NCBI GenBank assembly: GCA_963680875.1
Contig: OY804585.1
Location: 28,324,186 to 28,388,185 of the forward strand
Source: Bathymodiolus brooksi
Taxonomy: Eukaryota; Mollusca; Bivalvia; Mytilida; Modiolidae
Direction: 5' to 3'
DNA length: 64,000 nt
Shown: one piece after another, positions 1 through 9,400 of the stretch
Numbering within the stretch: the first letter of the stretch is position 1
Layout of the letters: every line of letters starts with the position of its first letter
Translations under genes and position numbers: made by a program
Notes under the pieces: model-generated
Databases searched by the model: none
What the model saw: only the letters and a program-made list of their open reading frames with translations
What the model was told of the DNA's origin: nothing

Positions 1-120
1 ATTTTTTTTTCGTTCAGTACATGTTTATTTTTATGTATTTGTTAAGCTTAATTTGTAATAAAACGTATCAACTCAAACTTTCCATCATTTGATCAACATT
101 CTGCATCATGAATATCATTA

Positions 121-310
121 AAGTTCATTTATGTTTTTGTTTTCGTTTTCTTGTTGTTTTTGATTGTTTTTTTTATGTTTATTTGATTGATTGTTTTTTT
201 TATGTTTATTTGATTGATTGATTTTTTTTATTTTTATTTTTTTTTTTTTGCTTGTTTGTTTGTTTGTTTTGTTTTATTTTGTTTTGTTTTGTTTTGTTTT
301 TTTTTATTTA
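121..310. repeat. T-rich low-complexity tract with a 27 bp duplication
   Basis: The plus strand is dominated by T runs. A unit starting GATTGTTTTTTTTATG occurs at 162 and again at 189, giving a 27 bp direct duplication. It is followed by poly-T, a few TTTG units (about 250-270) and GTTTT units (about 270-300). This is a typical slippage product with no sign of function. A poly-A tail of an old retroelement on the minus strand is possible, but no element body is visible next to it. Confidence 0.85.
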
Positions 311-445
311 TCATTTCTTCTTTTTCTTCATTTTATTAGTTCATGTGCTTCCAACCAAAATTATGAGACACATTAACCTGTTATGTCCACCAAAACCTTC
401 TCACGACATCATTTTGATTTAAAAATATTTTTTTCTAATTGGACT

Positions 446-453
446 ATGCAAAT
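446..453 (+). promoter_or_regulatory. Octamer (POU-type) motif by sequence match
   Basis: The eight bases ATGCAAAT match the consensus octamer bound by POU-domain factors. A perfect 8-mer is expected by chance in AT-rich DNA, and no gene lies downstream, so this is only a sequence match. Confidence 0.15.
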
Positions 454-518
454 CACAACAACCCAAACAGTTTTTCCTTTTGTAGCCTTTACAACCACGA
501 ACAATTAGTAAAAGTTCA

Positions 519-526
519 TGACGTCA
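519..526. promoter_or_regulatory. Perfect palindromic CRE motif TGACGTCA
   Basis: TGACGTCA is the full CREB/ATF palindrome. It sits about 40 bp to the left of the bivalve-type dispersed repeat and 73 bp right of the octamer. No transcription unit is recognisable nearby, so a chance match cannot be excluded. Confidence 0.2.
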
Positions 527-562
527 CAATGTAAGTTGTTGAAAATAGTCTCACATGTGGAA

Positions 563-787
563 GAAGATATTGACGATACCAAAGGGGTAATCAGAATCCG
601 TAAATCGAACAAGGACAGACAACACAATGGCAAAAAGTAAAAGGACAAAAAACAATATACAAACCACTACACAGAAAACTAAAGATCGAGTAACACGAAC
701 CCCACTAAAAACCGGGAGCGAACTCATGTCTTCTGGAAGTCTAAAAATATCGTGCTCCACTAGTGGTACCCGTCGTGTTACCACATC
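563..787 (-). mobile_element. Fragment resembling a dispersed repeat common in mytilid bivalves
   Basis: From memory, mussel genomes carry a very abundant repeat whose hallmarks include GATACCAAAGGG, a GACAACACAATGGC-like block, GAAAACTAAAG, ACACGAACCCCAC with a following G-rich box, and a terminal CCCGTCGTGTT. All occur here in that order (near 576, 615, 676, 693 and 769), diverged by scattered substitutions. The copy is placed on the minus strand because the form I recall begins with the complement of the CCCGTCGTGTT end. A 77-residue minus-strand open frame (784-551) with a hydrophobic stretch in residues 36-60 is simply this repeat translated; I do not consider it a gene. The element class is unknown to me. 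The match was not searched. Confidence 0.6.
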
Positions 788-940
788 TTTTCACTGACTG
801 GAGGTTTGGGCCAATAAAACTATATGCACGCCGCCGTGAGAGGGAATGCTTCATTTTGTTGCAAAATGTCCCTTTAAAGATTTCCAGCGACCAATAATAA
901 ATGTATAACTGTAATTGCACATTCAGATTTGATTTGATTT
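788..940. other. Short unique spacer, nothing recognised
   Basis: This is mixed-composition sequence between the dispersed repeat and the foldback element. It contains a small CpG-containing patch near 830 and no open frame, repeat or RNA gene that I can support. The 13 bp AGATTTGATTTGA at 925-937 recurs at 1241-1253, on the far side of the foldback element. Confidence 0.5.
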
Positions 941-1180
941 AAACCCCAAGTGAGAAAGAACTTTGCCGTCCTTTGGCAATTTTTCAAGTGATATTTATAG
1001 GGTCCCCAGCCCCAAAAGTATTATCCGGGTCTTTAACTCACATAAGTGCCTGGGTGGTATTCTGGACCTCAAGCCCACAGCAGGGTGTCAAATATCAACT
1101 TTGATATTTGGATTTTTGGGGGAATCCTATGAATATCCAATCAAAAAAGGAGAGCAAAGTTCTTTCCCACTTGAGGCTTA
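940..1180. mobile_element. MITE-like foldback element with long imperfect inverted arms
   Basis: The arms at 944-966 and 1154-1176 are reverse complements with 21 of 23 bases matching. The similarity extends inward as a gapped inverted repeat: about 985-1015 pairs loosely with about 1108-1140. In the inner part a separate perfect hairpin has 10 bp arms (CAAATATCAA at 1089-1098, TTGATATTTG at 1101-1110) and a 2-base loop. A size of about 240 bp, no coding capacity and long inverted arms are typical of a non-autonomous DNA element. No clean target-site duplication was found directly outside the arms, so the ends and superfamily are uncertain. A plus-strand 72-residue frame (963-1181) lies entirely inside it and is taken as fortuitous. 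Confidence 0.55.
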
Positions 1181-1625
1181 ATTCCCTCTTACCTCCGCAA
1201 AATAGTTCTCCAAGAAGTGGGGGGGAATCATTTTTAAGAGAGATTTGATTTGAAATGAGTGATTTATTTTCATATTTATTGATATTTACAATAATTAAAA
1301 CAATTTTAAGAACATTTGTTTTACTGTGTCTAAATTTTACAAAAATCTTGTAAAATGAGCGTTGACAGAGATGTTGTGTAGCGTAGCAGGAACGACAACT
1401 CTGGATAGAGAATGTAGCTTAGTGGTCGCTAGAAATTGGTCGCTATCTTGAGCCTGGTGGCTCTTACCGTTCTTGACTATATGAGCAACACGACGAGTGT
1501 CTTATTAGAGACGGCATAGTTATAAAACAGATGTATTTTGATGATTCAGTTCTAGATTATCAAAAGCTAAAGAGGAACAGTTTCAAAATCCAATAGAACA
1601 ATCATAGAAAGAGGCAAAATCGATA
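1181..1625. other. Unique sequence with a short second fragment of the bivalve-type repeat
   Basis: This region has no open frame of note. The plus-strand stretch GAGCAACACGACGAGTGTC near 1484-1502 resembles the terminal part of the dispersed repeat at 563-787, but in the opposite orientation and cut off after about 20 bp. The two pieces therefore point away from each other around the foldback element. A short local duplication, TGGTCGCT, occurs at 1423-1430 and 1437-1444. Nothing else is recognised, and the repeat match is weak because it is short. Confidence 0.4.
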
Positions 1626-2142
1626 CAGCTAACACACAAATATATGACCTCTAACACACAAATATATGACCTCTCGTCTTCCTGGCTTGGTACAGGCTTG
1701 GTAACGATACCTCTAACACAAATACATGACCTCTCATCTTCCTGGTTTGGTACAGGCTTGGTAACAATACCTCAAACACAAATACATGACCTCTCATCTG
1801 TCTGGCTTGATACAGGCTTGATAACGATACCTCTAACAAACAAATACATGGTCTCTCACTTTCCTGGCTTGGTACAAGCTTGGTACCGATACCTCTAACA
1901 CACAAATACATGACCTCTCACTTTCCTGGCATGGTAGAGGCTTGGAAACGATACCTATAGCACACAAATACATGACACCATACCTTCCTGGCTTAGTACA
2001 GGCTTGGTAACGATACCTCTAACACACAAATACATGACCACTCACTTTCCTGGCTTGGTACAGGCTTGGGAACGATACCTCTAACACATACATACATACA
2101 TGACCTCTCACTTTCCTGGCTTGGCACAGGCTTGGTAGCGAT
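1626..2142. repeat. 60-62 bp minisatellite, 8 copies
   Basis: The core CCTGGCTTGGTACAGGCTTG, or a close variant, recurs at 1681, 1741, 1801, 1863, 1925, 1987, 2049 and 2115. The other half of the unit reads CTAACACACAAATACATGAC. The period is 60 for the first two steps, 62 for the next four and 66 for the last, where an ACATACATACATACATG microsatellite at 2086-2102 has expanded the unit. The 60 bp units keep a reading frame, which explains short open frames on both strands (plus 1644-1898, minus 1911-1651). The frame is lost when the period changes to 62. I see no coding signal and treat this as a non-coding tandem repeat. Confidence 0.95.
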
Positions 2143-2435
2143 ACCTCATTATACATTATACATAATACATTTAATCTTCGTGATACAGAGATTGTCATAT
2201 GTATAATATTAGAGAGAGCCGATACCTTCAACCATTATTTGAATATTCAAGGACATTATAAGACATAATAGTGAAAACAATACTCAATTTGGACCAAAAT
2301 ATAATCGCCAATACCATTTTCGTCAACTGTTTGCAATTAACTGAGAGAATGCATGCAGACGAACACATAGTACCCAAGGTAGATGATATACATAAACACC
2401 ATGTGCGCACTAAATTAGATATCTACTTTTTATTA
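2143..2435. other. AT-rich unique link between two tandem arrays
   Basis: About 290 bp of AT-rich sequence separate the 62 bp and 78 bp arrays. It starts with a degenerate ATTATACATTATACATAATAC palindrome-like patch near 2146. Two 60-residue open frames (minus 2410-2228, plus 2271-2453) overlap on opposite strands and show no known motif. I see no gene, RNA or mobile element here. Confidence 0.6.
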
Positions 2436-4690
2436 CTATCACAGGGTCGATAACTCTAGCTACTGGAGGACTATTAGTCCCCGAGGGAAGCATCGGTCCA
2501 TTAGTCAGTGTTTCTATCACAGGGTCGATAACTCTAGCTACTGGTGGACAATTAGTTCCCGAGGGTAGTATCGGTCCAGTAGTCAGTGTTTCTATCACAG
2601 GGTCGATAACTCTAGATACTGGTGGACTATTAGTCGCCAAGGGCATTATCGGTCCAGTAGTTAGTGTTTCTATCACAGGGTCCATAACTCTAACTACTGG
2701 TGGATTATTAGTCCTCGAGGGCATTATCGGTCCAGTAGTCAGTGTTTCTATAACAGGGTCGAAAACTCTAACTACTGGTGGACTATTAGTCCCCGATGGT
2801 ATCATCGGTCCAGTAGTCAATGTTTCCATCACTGGGTCGATAGCTCTAGCTACTGGTGGACTAGTAGTCCCCGATGGTACTATCGGTCCAGTAGTCAGTG
2901 TTTCTATCACAGGGTCGATAACTCTAGCTACTGGTGGATTATTAGTCCCCAAGAGTATTATCGGTACAGTAGTCAATGTTTCTATCACAAGGTCGATAAC
3001 TCTAGCTACTGGTGAACTATTAGTCCCCGAGGGTATCATCGGTCCAGTAGTTAGTGTTTCTATCACAGGGTCGATAATTCTAGCTACTGGTGGACTATTA
3101 GCCCCCGAGGGAATCATCGGTCCAGTAGTTACTGTTTCTATCACATGGTCGATAACTCTAGCTACTGGTGGACTATTAGACCTCGAGGGTATGATCGGTC
3201 CAGTAGTTAGTGTTTCTATCACAGGGTCGATAACTAGCTACTAGTGGACTATTAGACCCCGAGGGTATCATCGGTCCAGTAGTCAGTGTTTCTATCACAG
3301 GGTCGATAACTCTACTACTGGTGAACTATTAGCCCCGAGGGTACTATCGGTCCAGTAGTCAGTGTTTCCATCACAGGGTCGATAACTCTTGCTACTGGTG
3401 GACTATTAGTCCCTAAGGGTATTACCGATCCAGTAGTCAGTGTTTCTATCACAGGGTCGATAACTGTAGCTACTGGTGGACTATTAGTCCCCAAGGGTAT
3501 TATCGGTCCAGTAGTCAGTGTTTCTATCACAGGGCCGATAACTCTAGCTACTGGTGGACTATTAGTCCCCGATGGTATCATCGGTCCAGTAGTCACTGTT
3601 ACTATCAAAGGGTCGATAACTCTAGCTACTGGTGGAATATTAGATCCCGAGGGTATTATCGGTCCAGTAGTCAGTTTTTCTATCACAGGGTCGATAACTC
3701 TAGCTACTAGTGGACTATTAGACCCCGAGGGTATCATCGGTCCAGTAGTTAGTGTTTCTATCACAGGGTCGATAACTCTAGCTACTGGTGAACTATTAGA
3801 AACGAGAGTATCATCGGTCCAGTAGTCAGTGTTTCTATCACAGTGTCGATAACTCTAGCTACTGGTGGACTATTAGACCCCGAGTGTATCATCGGTCCAG
3901 TAGTTAGTGTTTCTATCACAGGGTCGATAACTCTAGCTACTGGTGAACTATTAGTCCCCGAGGGTATTATCGGTCCAGTAGTCAGTGTTTCTATCACACG
4001 GTCGATAAAACTAGCTACTAGTGGACTATTAGACTCCGAGGGTATCATCGATCCAGTAGTTAGTGTTTCTATAACAGGGTCGATAACCCTAGCTGCTGGT
4101 GGACTATTAGATCCCGAAGGTATCATCGGTCCAGTAGTCAGTGTTTCTATCACATGGTCGATAACTCTAGCTGCTGGTGGACTATTAGATCCCGAGGGTA
4201 TCATCGGTCCAGTAGTCAGTGTTTCTATCACAGGGTCGATAACTCTAGCTACTGGTGGACTATTAGTCCCCGAGGGTATCATCGGTCCAGTTGTCAGTGA
4301 ATCTATCACAGGGTCGATAGCTCTAGCTACTGGTGAGCTATTAGTCCCCGAGGGTATCATCGGTCCAGTAGTCAGTGTTTCTATCACAGGGTCGATACCT
4401 CTAGCTACTGGTGGACTATTAGTCCCCGATGGTATCATCGGTCCAGTAGTCAGTGAATCTATCACAGGGTCGATAGCTCTAGCTACTGGTGGACTATTAG
4501 ACCCCGAGGGTATCATCGGTCCAGTAGTCAGTGTTTCTATCACAGGGTCGATACCTCTATCTACTGGTGGATTATTAGTTCCCGAGGGTATCATCGGTCC
4601 AGTAGTCAGTGCTTCTATCACAGGGTCGATACCTCTAGCTACTGGTGGACTATTAGACCCCGCGGTCCAGTAGTCAGTGTTTCGGTATTG
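2436..4690. repeat. 78 bp tandem repeat, about 29 units
   Basis: Each unit reads, in part, CACAGGGTCGATAACTCTAG, then ACTGGTGGACTATTAG, then ATCGGTCCAGTAGTCAGTG, with a unit length of 78 bp (26 codons). Most units differ by a few substitutions. Frame-changing deletions occur near 3234 (2 bases), 3306-3335 (two single bases) and 3800 (1 base). The last unit is cut near 4661, where about 11 bases are missing before CGGTCCAGTAGTCAGTG and the sequence runs directly into the first 114 bp unit of the satellite. Units near 4297-4609 alternate between two variants, which makes a dimeric higher-order repeat. I cannot match this repeat to a named family. Confidence 0.97.
4297..4609. repeat. Dimeric higher-order repeat inside the 78 bp array
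   Basis: Two adjacent 156 bp blocks each contain one unit of the type GTCAGTGAATCTATC with GATAGCTCTAG, followed by one unit of the type GTCAGTGTTTCTATC with GATACCTCTAG. The variant pairs start at about 4297 and 4453, exactly two units apart. This indicates a recent two-unit duplication near the right end of the 78 bp array. Confidence 0.75.
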
Positions 4691-4784
4691 ACTTGGTTTA
4701 TTGAATAAACATCTATTATTCAAATTTACATCCTAAATGATGGAATTGTTATTAAAACTAAGGGTTCTCCTACCACATACATAG
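4671..4784. repeat. First 114 bp unit, joined directly to the 78 bp array
   Basis: This copy differs from all others. On its left it continues into the 78 bp repeat (CGGTCCAGTAGTCAGTGTTTC) instead of into the 52 bp monomer. It reads TTTCGGTATTGAC where others read TTTCTGTATTGAC, is 2 bases shorter near 4730, has TTGAATAAAC at the palindrome centre, and ends in ATTAAAACTAAG like an ordinary monomer rather than the usual ATTAAAAGTAAG. It looks like the least derived copy, or at least the array edge. Confidence 0.85.
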
Positions 4785-6429
4785 GTGACGCTGATTTTAG
4801 ATATTAAAACTAAGGGTTCTCCTACCACAGACAGTAGTTAGTGTTTCTGTATTGACTTGGTTTATTAAATAAACATCTATTATTGAAATTTACTGTTCCT
4901 AAATGATGGAATTGTTATTAAAAGTAAGGGTTCTCCTACCACAGATATAGGTGACGCAGATTTTAGATATTAAAACTAAGGGTTCTCCTACCACAGACAT
5001 AGGTGACGCTGATTTTAGATATTAAAACTCAGGGTTCTCTTACCACAGACATAGGTGACGCTGATTTTAGATATTAAAACTAAGGGTTATCCTACCACAG
5101 ACAAAGGTGACGCTTATTTTAGATATTAAAACTAAGGGTTCACCTACCACAGACATAGGTGACGCTGATTTTAGATATTAAAACTAAGGGTTCTCCTACC
5201 ACAGACATAGGTGACGCTGATTTTAGATATTAAAACTAAGGGTTCTCCTACCACTGACATAGGTGACGCTGATTTTAGATATTAAAACTCAGGGTTCTCC
5301 TACCACATACATAGGTGACGCTGATCTTAGATATTAAAACTAAGGGTTCTCCTACCACAGACAGTAGTCAGTGTTTCTGTATTGACTTGGTTTATTAAAT
5401 AAACATCTATAATTGAAATTTACTGTTCCTAAATGATGGAATTGTTATTAAAAGTAAGGGTTCTCCTACCACAGATATAGGTGACACTGATTTTAGATAT
5501 TAAAACTAAGGGTTCTCCTACCACATACATAGGTGACGCTGATTTTAGATATTAAAACTAAGGGTTCTCCTACCACAGACATAGGTGACGCTGATTTTAG
5601 ATATTAAAACTAAGGGTTCTCCTACCACAGACATAGGTGACGCTGATTTTAGATATTAAAACTAAGTGTTCTCCTACCACAGACATAGGTGACGCTGATT
5701 TTAGATATTAAAACTCGGTTCTCCTACCACAGACATAGGTGACGCTGATTTTAGATATTAAAACTAAGGGTTCTCCTACCACATACATAGGTGACGCTGA
5801 TTTTAGATATTAAAACTAAGGTGTCTCCTACCACAGACAGTAGTCAGTGTTTCTGTATTGACTTGGTTTATTAAATAAACATCTATTATTGAAATTTACT
5901 GTTCCTAAACGATGGAATTGTTATTAAAACTAAGGGTTCTCCTACCACAGACATAGATGACGCTGATTTCAGATATTAAAACTAAGGGTTCTCCTACCAC
6001 AGACATACGTGACGTTGATTTTAGATATTAAAACTAAGGGTTCTCCTACCACAGATATAGGTGAAGCTGATTTTAGATATTAAAACTAAGGGTTCTCCTA
6101 CCACAGACATAGCTAACGCTGATTTTAGATATTAAAACTAAGGGTTCTCCTACCTCATACATAGGTGACGCTGATTTTAGATATTAAAACTAAGGGTTCT
6201 CCTACCACAGACAGTAGTCAGTGTTTCTGTATTGACTTGGTTTATTAAATAAACATCTATTATTGAAATTTACTGTTCCTAAATGATGGAATTGTTATTA
6301 AAAGTAAGGGTTCTCCTACCACAGACATAGGTGACGCTGATTTTAGATATTAAAACTAAGGGTTCTCCTACCACAGACATAGGTGACGCTGATTTTAGAT
6401 ATTAAAACTAAGGGTTCTCCTACCACATA
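4671..6429. repeat. Left edge of the satellite, five 114 bp units
   Basis: The 114 bp units, placed by the T of TAGTCAGTGT, are at 4671, 4835, 5365, 5841 and 6215. Two of the three 2-base deletions of the whole array lie here: one in the first unit and one near 5707, where AAACTCGGTTCTCC has lost two bases. The unit at 4835 reads TAGTTAGTGTTTCT, a variant also present in some 78 bp units. Greater length irregularity at an array edge is expected, since edges are homogenised less. Confidence 0.85.
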
Positions 6430-9400
6430 CATAGGTGACGCTGATTTTAGATATTAAAACTAAGGGTTCTCCTACCACAGACAGTAGTCAGTGTTTCTGT
6501 ATTGACTTGGTTTATTAAATAAACATCTATTATTGAAATTTACTGTTCCTAAATGATGGAATTGTTATTAAAAGTAAGGGTTCTCCTACCACAGATATAG
6601 GTTACACTGATTTTAGATATTAAAACTAAGGGTTCTCCTACCACATACATAGAAGACGCTGATTTTAGATATTAAAACTAAGGGTTCTCCTACCACAGAC
6701 ATAGGTGACGTTGATTTTAGATATTAAAGCTAAGTGTTCTCCTACCACAGACATAGGTGACGCAGATTTTAGATATTAAAACTAAGGGTTCTCCTACCAC
6801 AGACATAGGTGACGCTGATTTTAGATATTAAAACTAAGGGTTCTCCTACTACAGACATAGGTGACGCTGATTTTAGATATTAAAACTAAGGGTTCTCCTA
6901 CCACATACATAGGTGACGCTGATTTTAGATATTAAAACTAAGGGTTTTCCTACCACAGACATAGGTGACGCTGATTTTAGATATTAAAACTAAGGGTTCT
7001 CCTACCACATACATAGGTGACGCTGATTTTAGATATTAAAACTAAGGGTTCTCCTACCACAGACATAGGTGACGTTGATTTTAGATATTAAAACTAAGGG
7101 TTCTCCTACCACACACATAGGTGACGCTGATCTTAGATATTAAAACTAAGGGTTCTCCTACCTCATACATAGGTGACGCTGATCTTAGATATTAAAACTA
7201 AGGGTTCTCCTACCACAGACAGTAGTCAGTGTTTCTGTATTGACTTGGTTTATTAAATAAACATCTATTATTGAAATTTACTGTTCCTAAATGATGGAAT
7301 TGTTATTAAAAGTAAGGGTTCTCCTACCACAGATTTAGGTGACACTGATTTTAGATATTAAAACTAAGGGTTCTCCTACCACATACATAGGTGACGCTGA
7401 TTTTAGATATTAAAACTAAGGGTTCTCCTACCACGGACAGTAGTCAGTGTTTCTGTATTGACTTGGTTTATTAAATAAACATCTATTATTGAAATTTACT
7501 GTTCCTAAATGATGGAATTGTTATTAAAAGTAAGGGTTCTCCTACCACAGACATAGGTGACGCTGATTTTAGATATTAAAACTAAGGGTTCTCCTACCAC
7601 AGACATAGGTGACGCTGATTTTAGATATTAAAACTAAGGGTGCTCCTACCACATACATAGGTGACGCTGATCTTAGATATTAAAACTAAGGGTTGTCCTA
7701 CCAGAGACAGTAGTCAGTGTTTCTGTATTGACTTGGTTTATTAAATAAACATCTATTATTGATATTTACTGTTCCGAAATGATGGAATTGTTATTAAAAG
7801 TAAGGGTTCTCCTACCACAGATATAGGTGACACTGATTTTAGATATTAAAACTAAGGGTTCTCCTACCACAGACATAGGTGACGTTGATTTTAGATATTA
7901 AAACTAAGGGTTCTCCTACCACACACATAGGTGACGCTGATCTTAGATATTAAAACTAAGGGTTCTCCTACCACATACATAGGTGACGCTGATTTTAGAT
8001 ATTAAAACTAAGGGTTCTCCTACCACAGACAGTAGTCAGTGTTTCTGTATTGACTTGGTTTATTAAATAAACATCTATTATTGAAATTTACTGTTCCTAA
8101 ATGATGGAATTGTTATTAAAAGTAAGGGTTCTCCTACCACAGACATAGGTGACGCTGATTTTAGATATTAAAACTAAGGGTTCTCCTACCACAGACATAG
8201 GTGACGCTGATTTTAGATATTAAAACTAAGGGTTCTCCTACCACATACATAGGTGACGCTGATTTTAGATATTAAAACTAAGGGTTCTCCTACCACAGAC
8301 AGTAGTCAGTGTTTCTGTATTGACTTGGTTTATTAAATAAACATCTATTATTGAAATTTACTGTTCCTAAATGATGGAATTGTTATTAAAAGTAAGGGTT
8401 CTCCTACCACAGATATAGGTTATACTGATTTTAGATATTAAAACTAAGGGTTCTCCTACCACATACATAGAAGACGCTGATTTTAGATATTAAAACTAAG
8501 GGTTCTCCTACCACAGACATAGGTGACGTTGATTTTAGATATTAAAACTAAGTGTTCTCCTACCACAGACATAGGTGACGCAGATTTTAGATATTAAAAC
8601 TAAGGGTTCTCCTACCACAGACATAGGTGACGCTGATTTTAGATATTAAAACTAAGGGTTCTCCTACTACAGACATAGGTGACGCTGATTTTAGATATTA
8701 AAACTAAGGGTTCTCCTACCACATACATAGGTGACGCTGATTTTAGATATTAAAACTAAGGGTTCTCCTACCACAGACATAGGTGACGCTGATTTTAGAT
8801 ATTAAAACTAAGGGTTCTCCTACCACATACATAGGTGACGCTGATTTTAGATATTAAAACTAAGGGTTCTCCTACCACAGACATAGGTGACGTTGATTTT
8901 AGATATTAAAACTAAGGGTTCTCCTACCACACACATAGGTGACGCTGATCTTAGATATTAAAACTAAGGGTTCTCCTACCTCATACATAGGTGACGCTGA
9001 TCTTAGATATTAAAACTAAGGGTTCTCCTACCACAGACAGTAGTCAGTGTTTCTGTATTCACATGGTTTATTAAATAAACATCTATTATTGAAATTTACT
9101 GTTCCTAAATGATGGAATTGTTATTAAAAGTAAGGGTTCTCCTACCACAGATTTAGGTGACACTGATTTTAGATATTAAAACTAAGGGTTCTCCTACCAC
9201 ATACATAGGTGACGCTGATTTTAGATATTAAAACTAAGGGTTCTCCTACCACGGACAGTAGTCAGTGTTTCTGTATTGACTTGGTTTATTAAATAAACAT
9301 CTATTATTGAAATTTACTGTTCCTAAATGATGGAATTGTTATTAAAAGTAAGGGTTCTCCTACCACAGACATAGGTGACGCTGATTTTAGATATTAAAAC

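Larger units (their letters stand above)
1..560. other. AT-rich non-coding flank, no gene seen
   Basis: This stretch has no open frame of useful length on either strand and no recognisable protein motif. It is AT-rich with a T-rich low-complexity tract in its first half (separate entry). From about 330 it becomes ordinary mixed sequence that looks single copy within the window. Two textbook transcription-factor sites occur by inspection at 446-453 and 519-526, but no TATA/initiator arrangement or downstream gene makes them a promoter. Confidence 0.7.
2410..4723 (-). pseudogene. Possible broken repeat-protein frame read through the 78 bp array
   Basis: On the minus strand the array is open as three segments: 4723-3782 (313 residues), 3764-3315 (149) and 3222-2410 (270), each broken from the next by a frameshift. 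Each unit encodes 26 residues that include LTTGPMIPSG and SPPVARVIDP, so the product would be rich in Thr, Pro, Ser and Gly. The plus strand is also open for part of the array (for example 3843-4673), so openness alone is weak evidence. One point favours the minus strand: the two-base variant at 4301 and 4457 changes Glu-Thr to Asp-Ser there (conservative) but Val to Glu on the plus strand. No signal peptide, splice-site evidence or known domain is visible. It may equally be non-coding DNA with a unit length divisible by three. Confidence 0.2.

Noticed and set aside
551..784. Minus-strand 77-residue frame with a hydrophobic stretch, like a small membrane protein
   Set aside because: It lies inside the bivalve-type dispersed repeat and is best explained as that repeat translated.
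963..1181. Plus-strand 72-residue open frame
   Set aside because: It is wholly contained in the foldback element and shows no domain or codon signal.
1644..1911. Overlapping open frames on both strands in the 60 bp units
   Set aside because: Both arise because 60 is divisible by three and both end once the period becomes 62.
1690..4570. CGATACCTCTA shared between the 62 bp and 78 bp arrays as a sign of common origin
   Set aside because: Only 11 bases match, the usual 78 bp unit differs by one base, and nothing beside it is similar, so chance is likely.
3843..4673. Plus-strand 276-residue repeat frame
   Set aside because: It is the opposite-strand reading of the 78 bp repeat. It is less favoured than the minus strand because of the Val to Glu change, and it is not listed as a gene.
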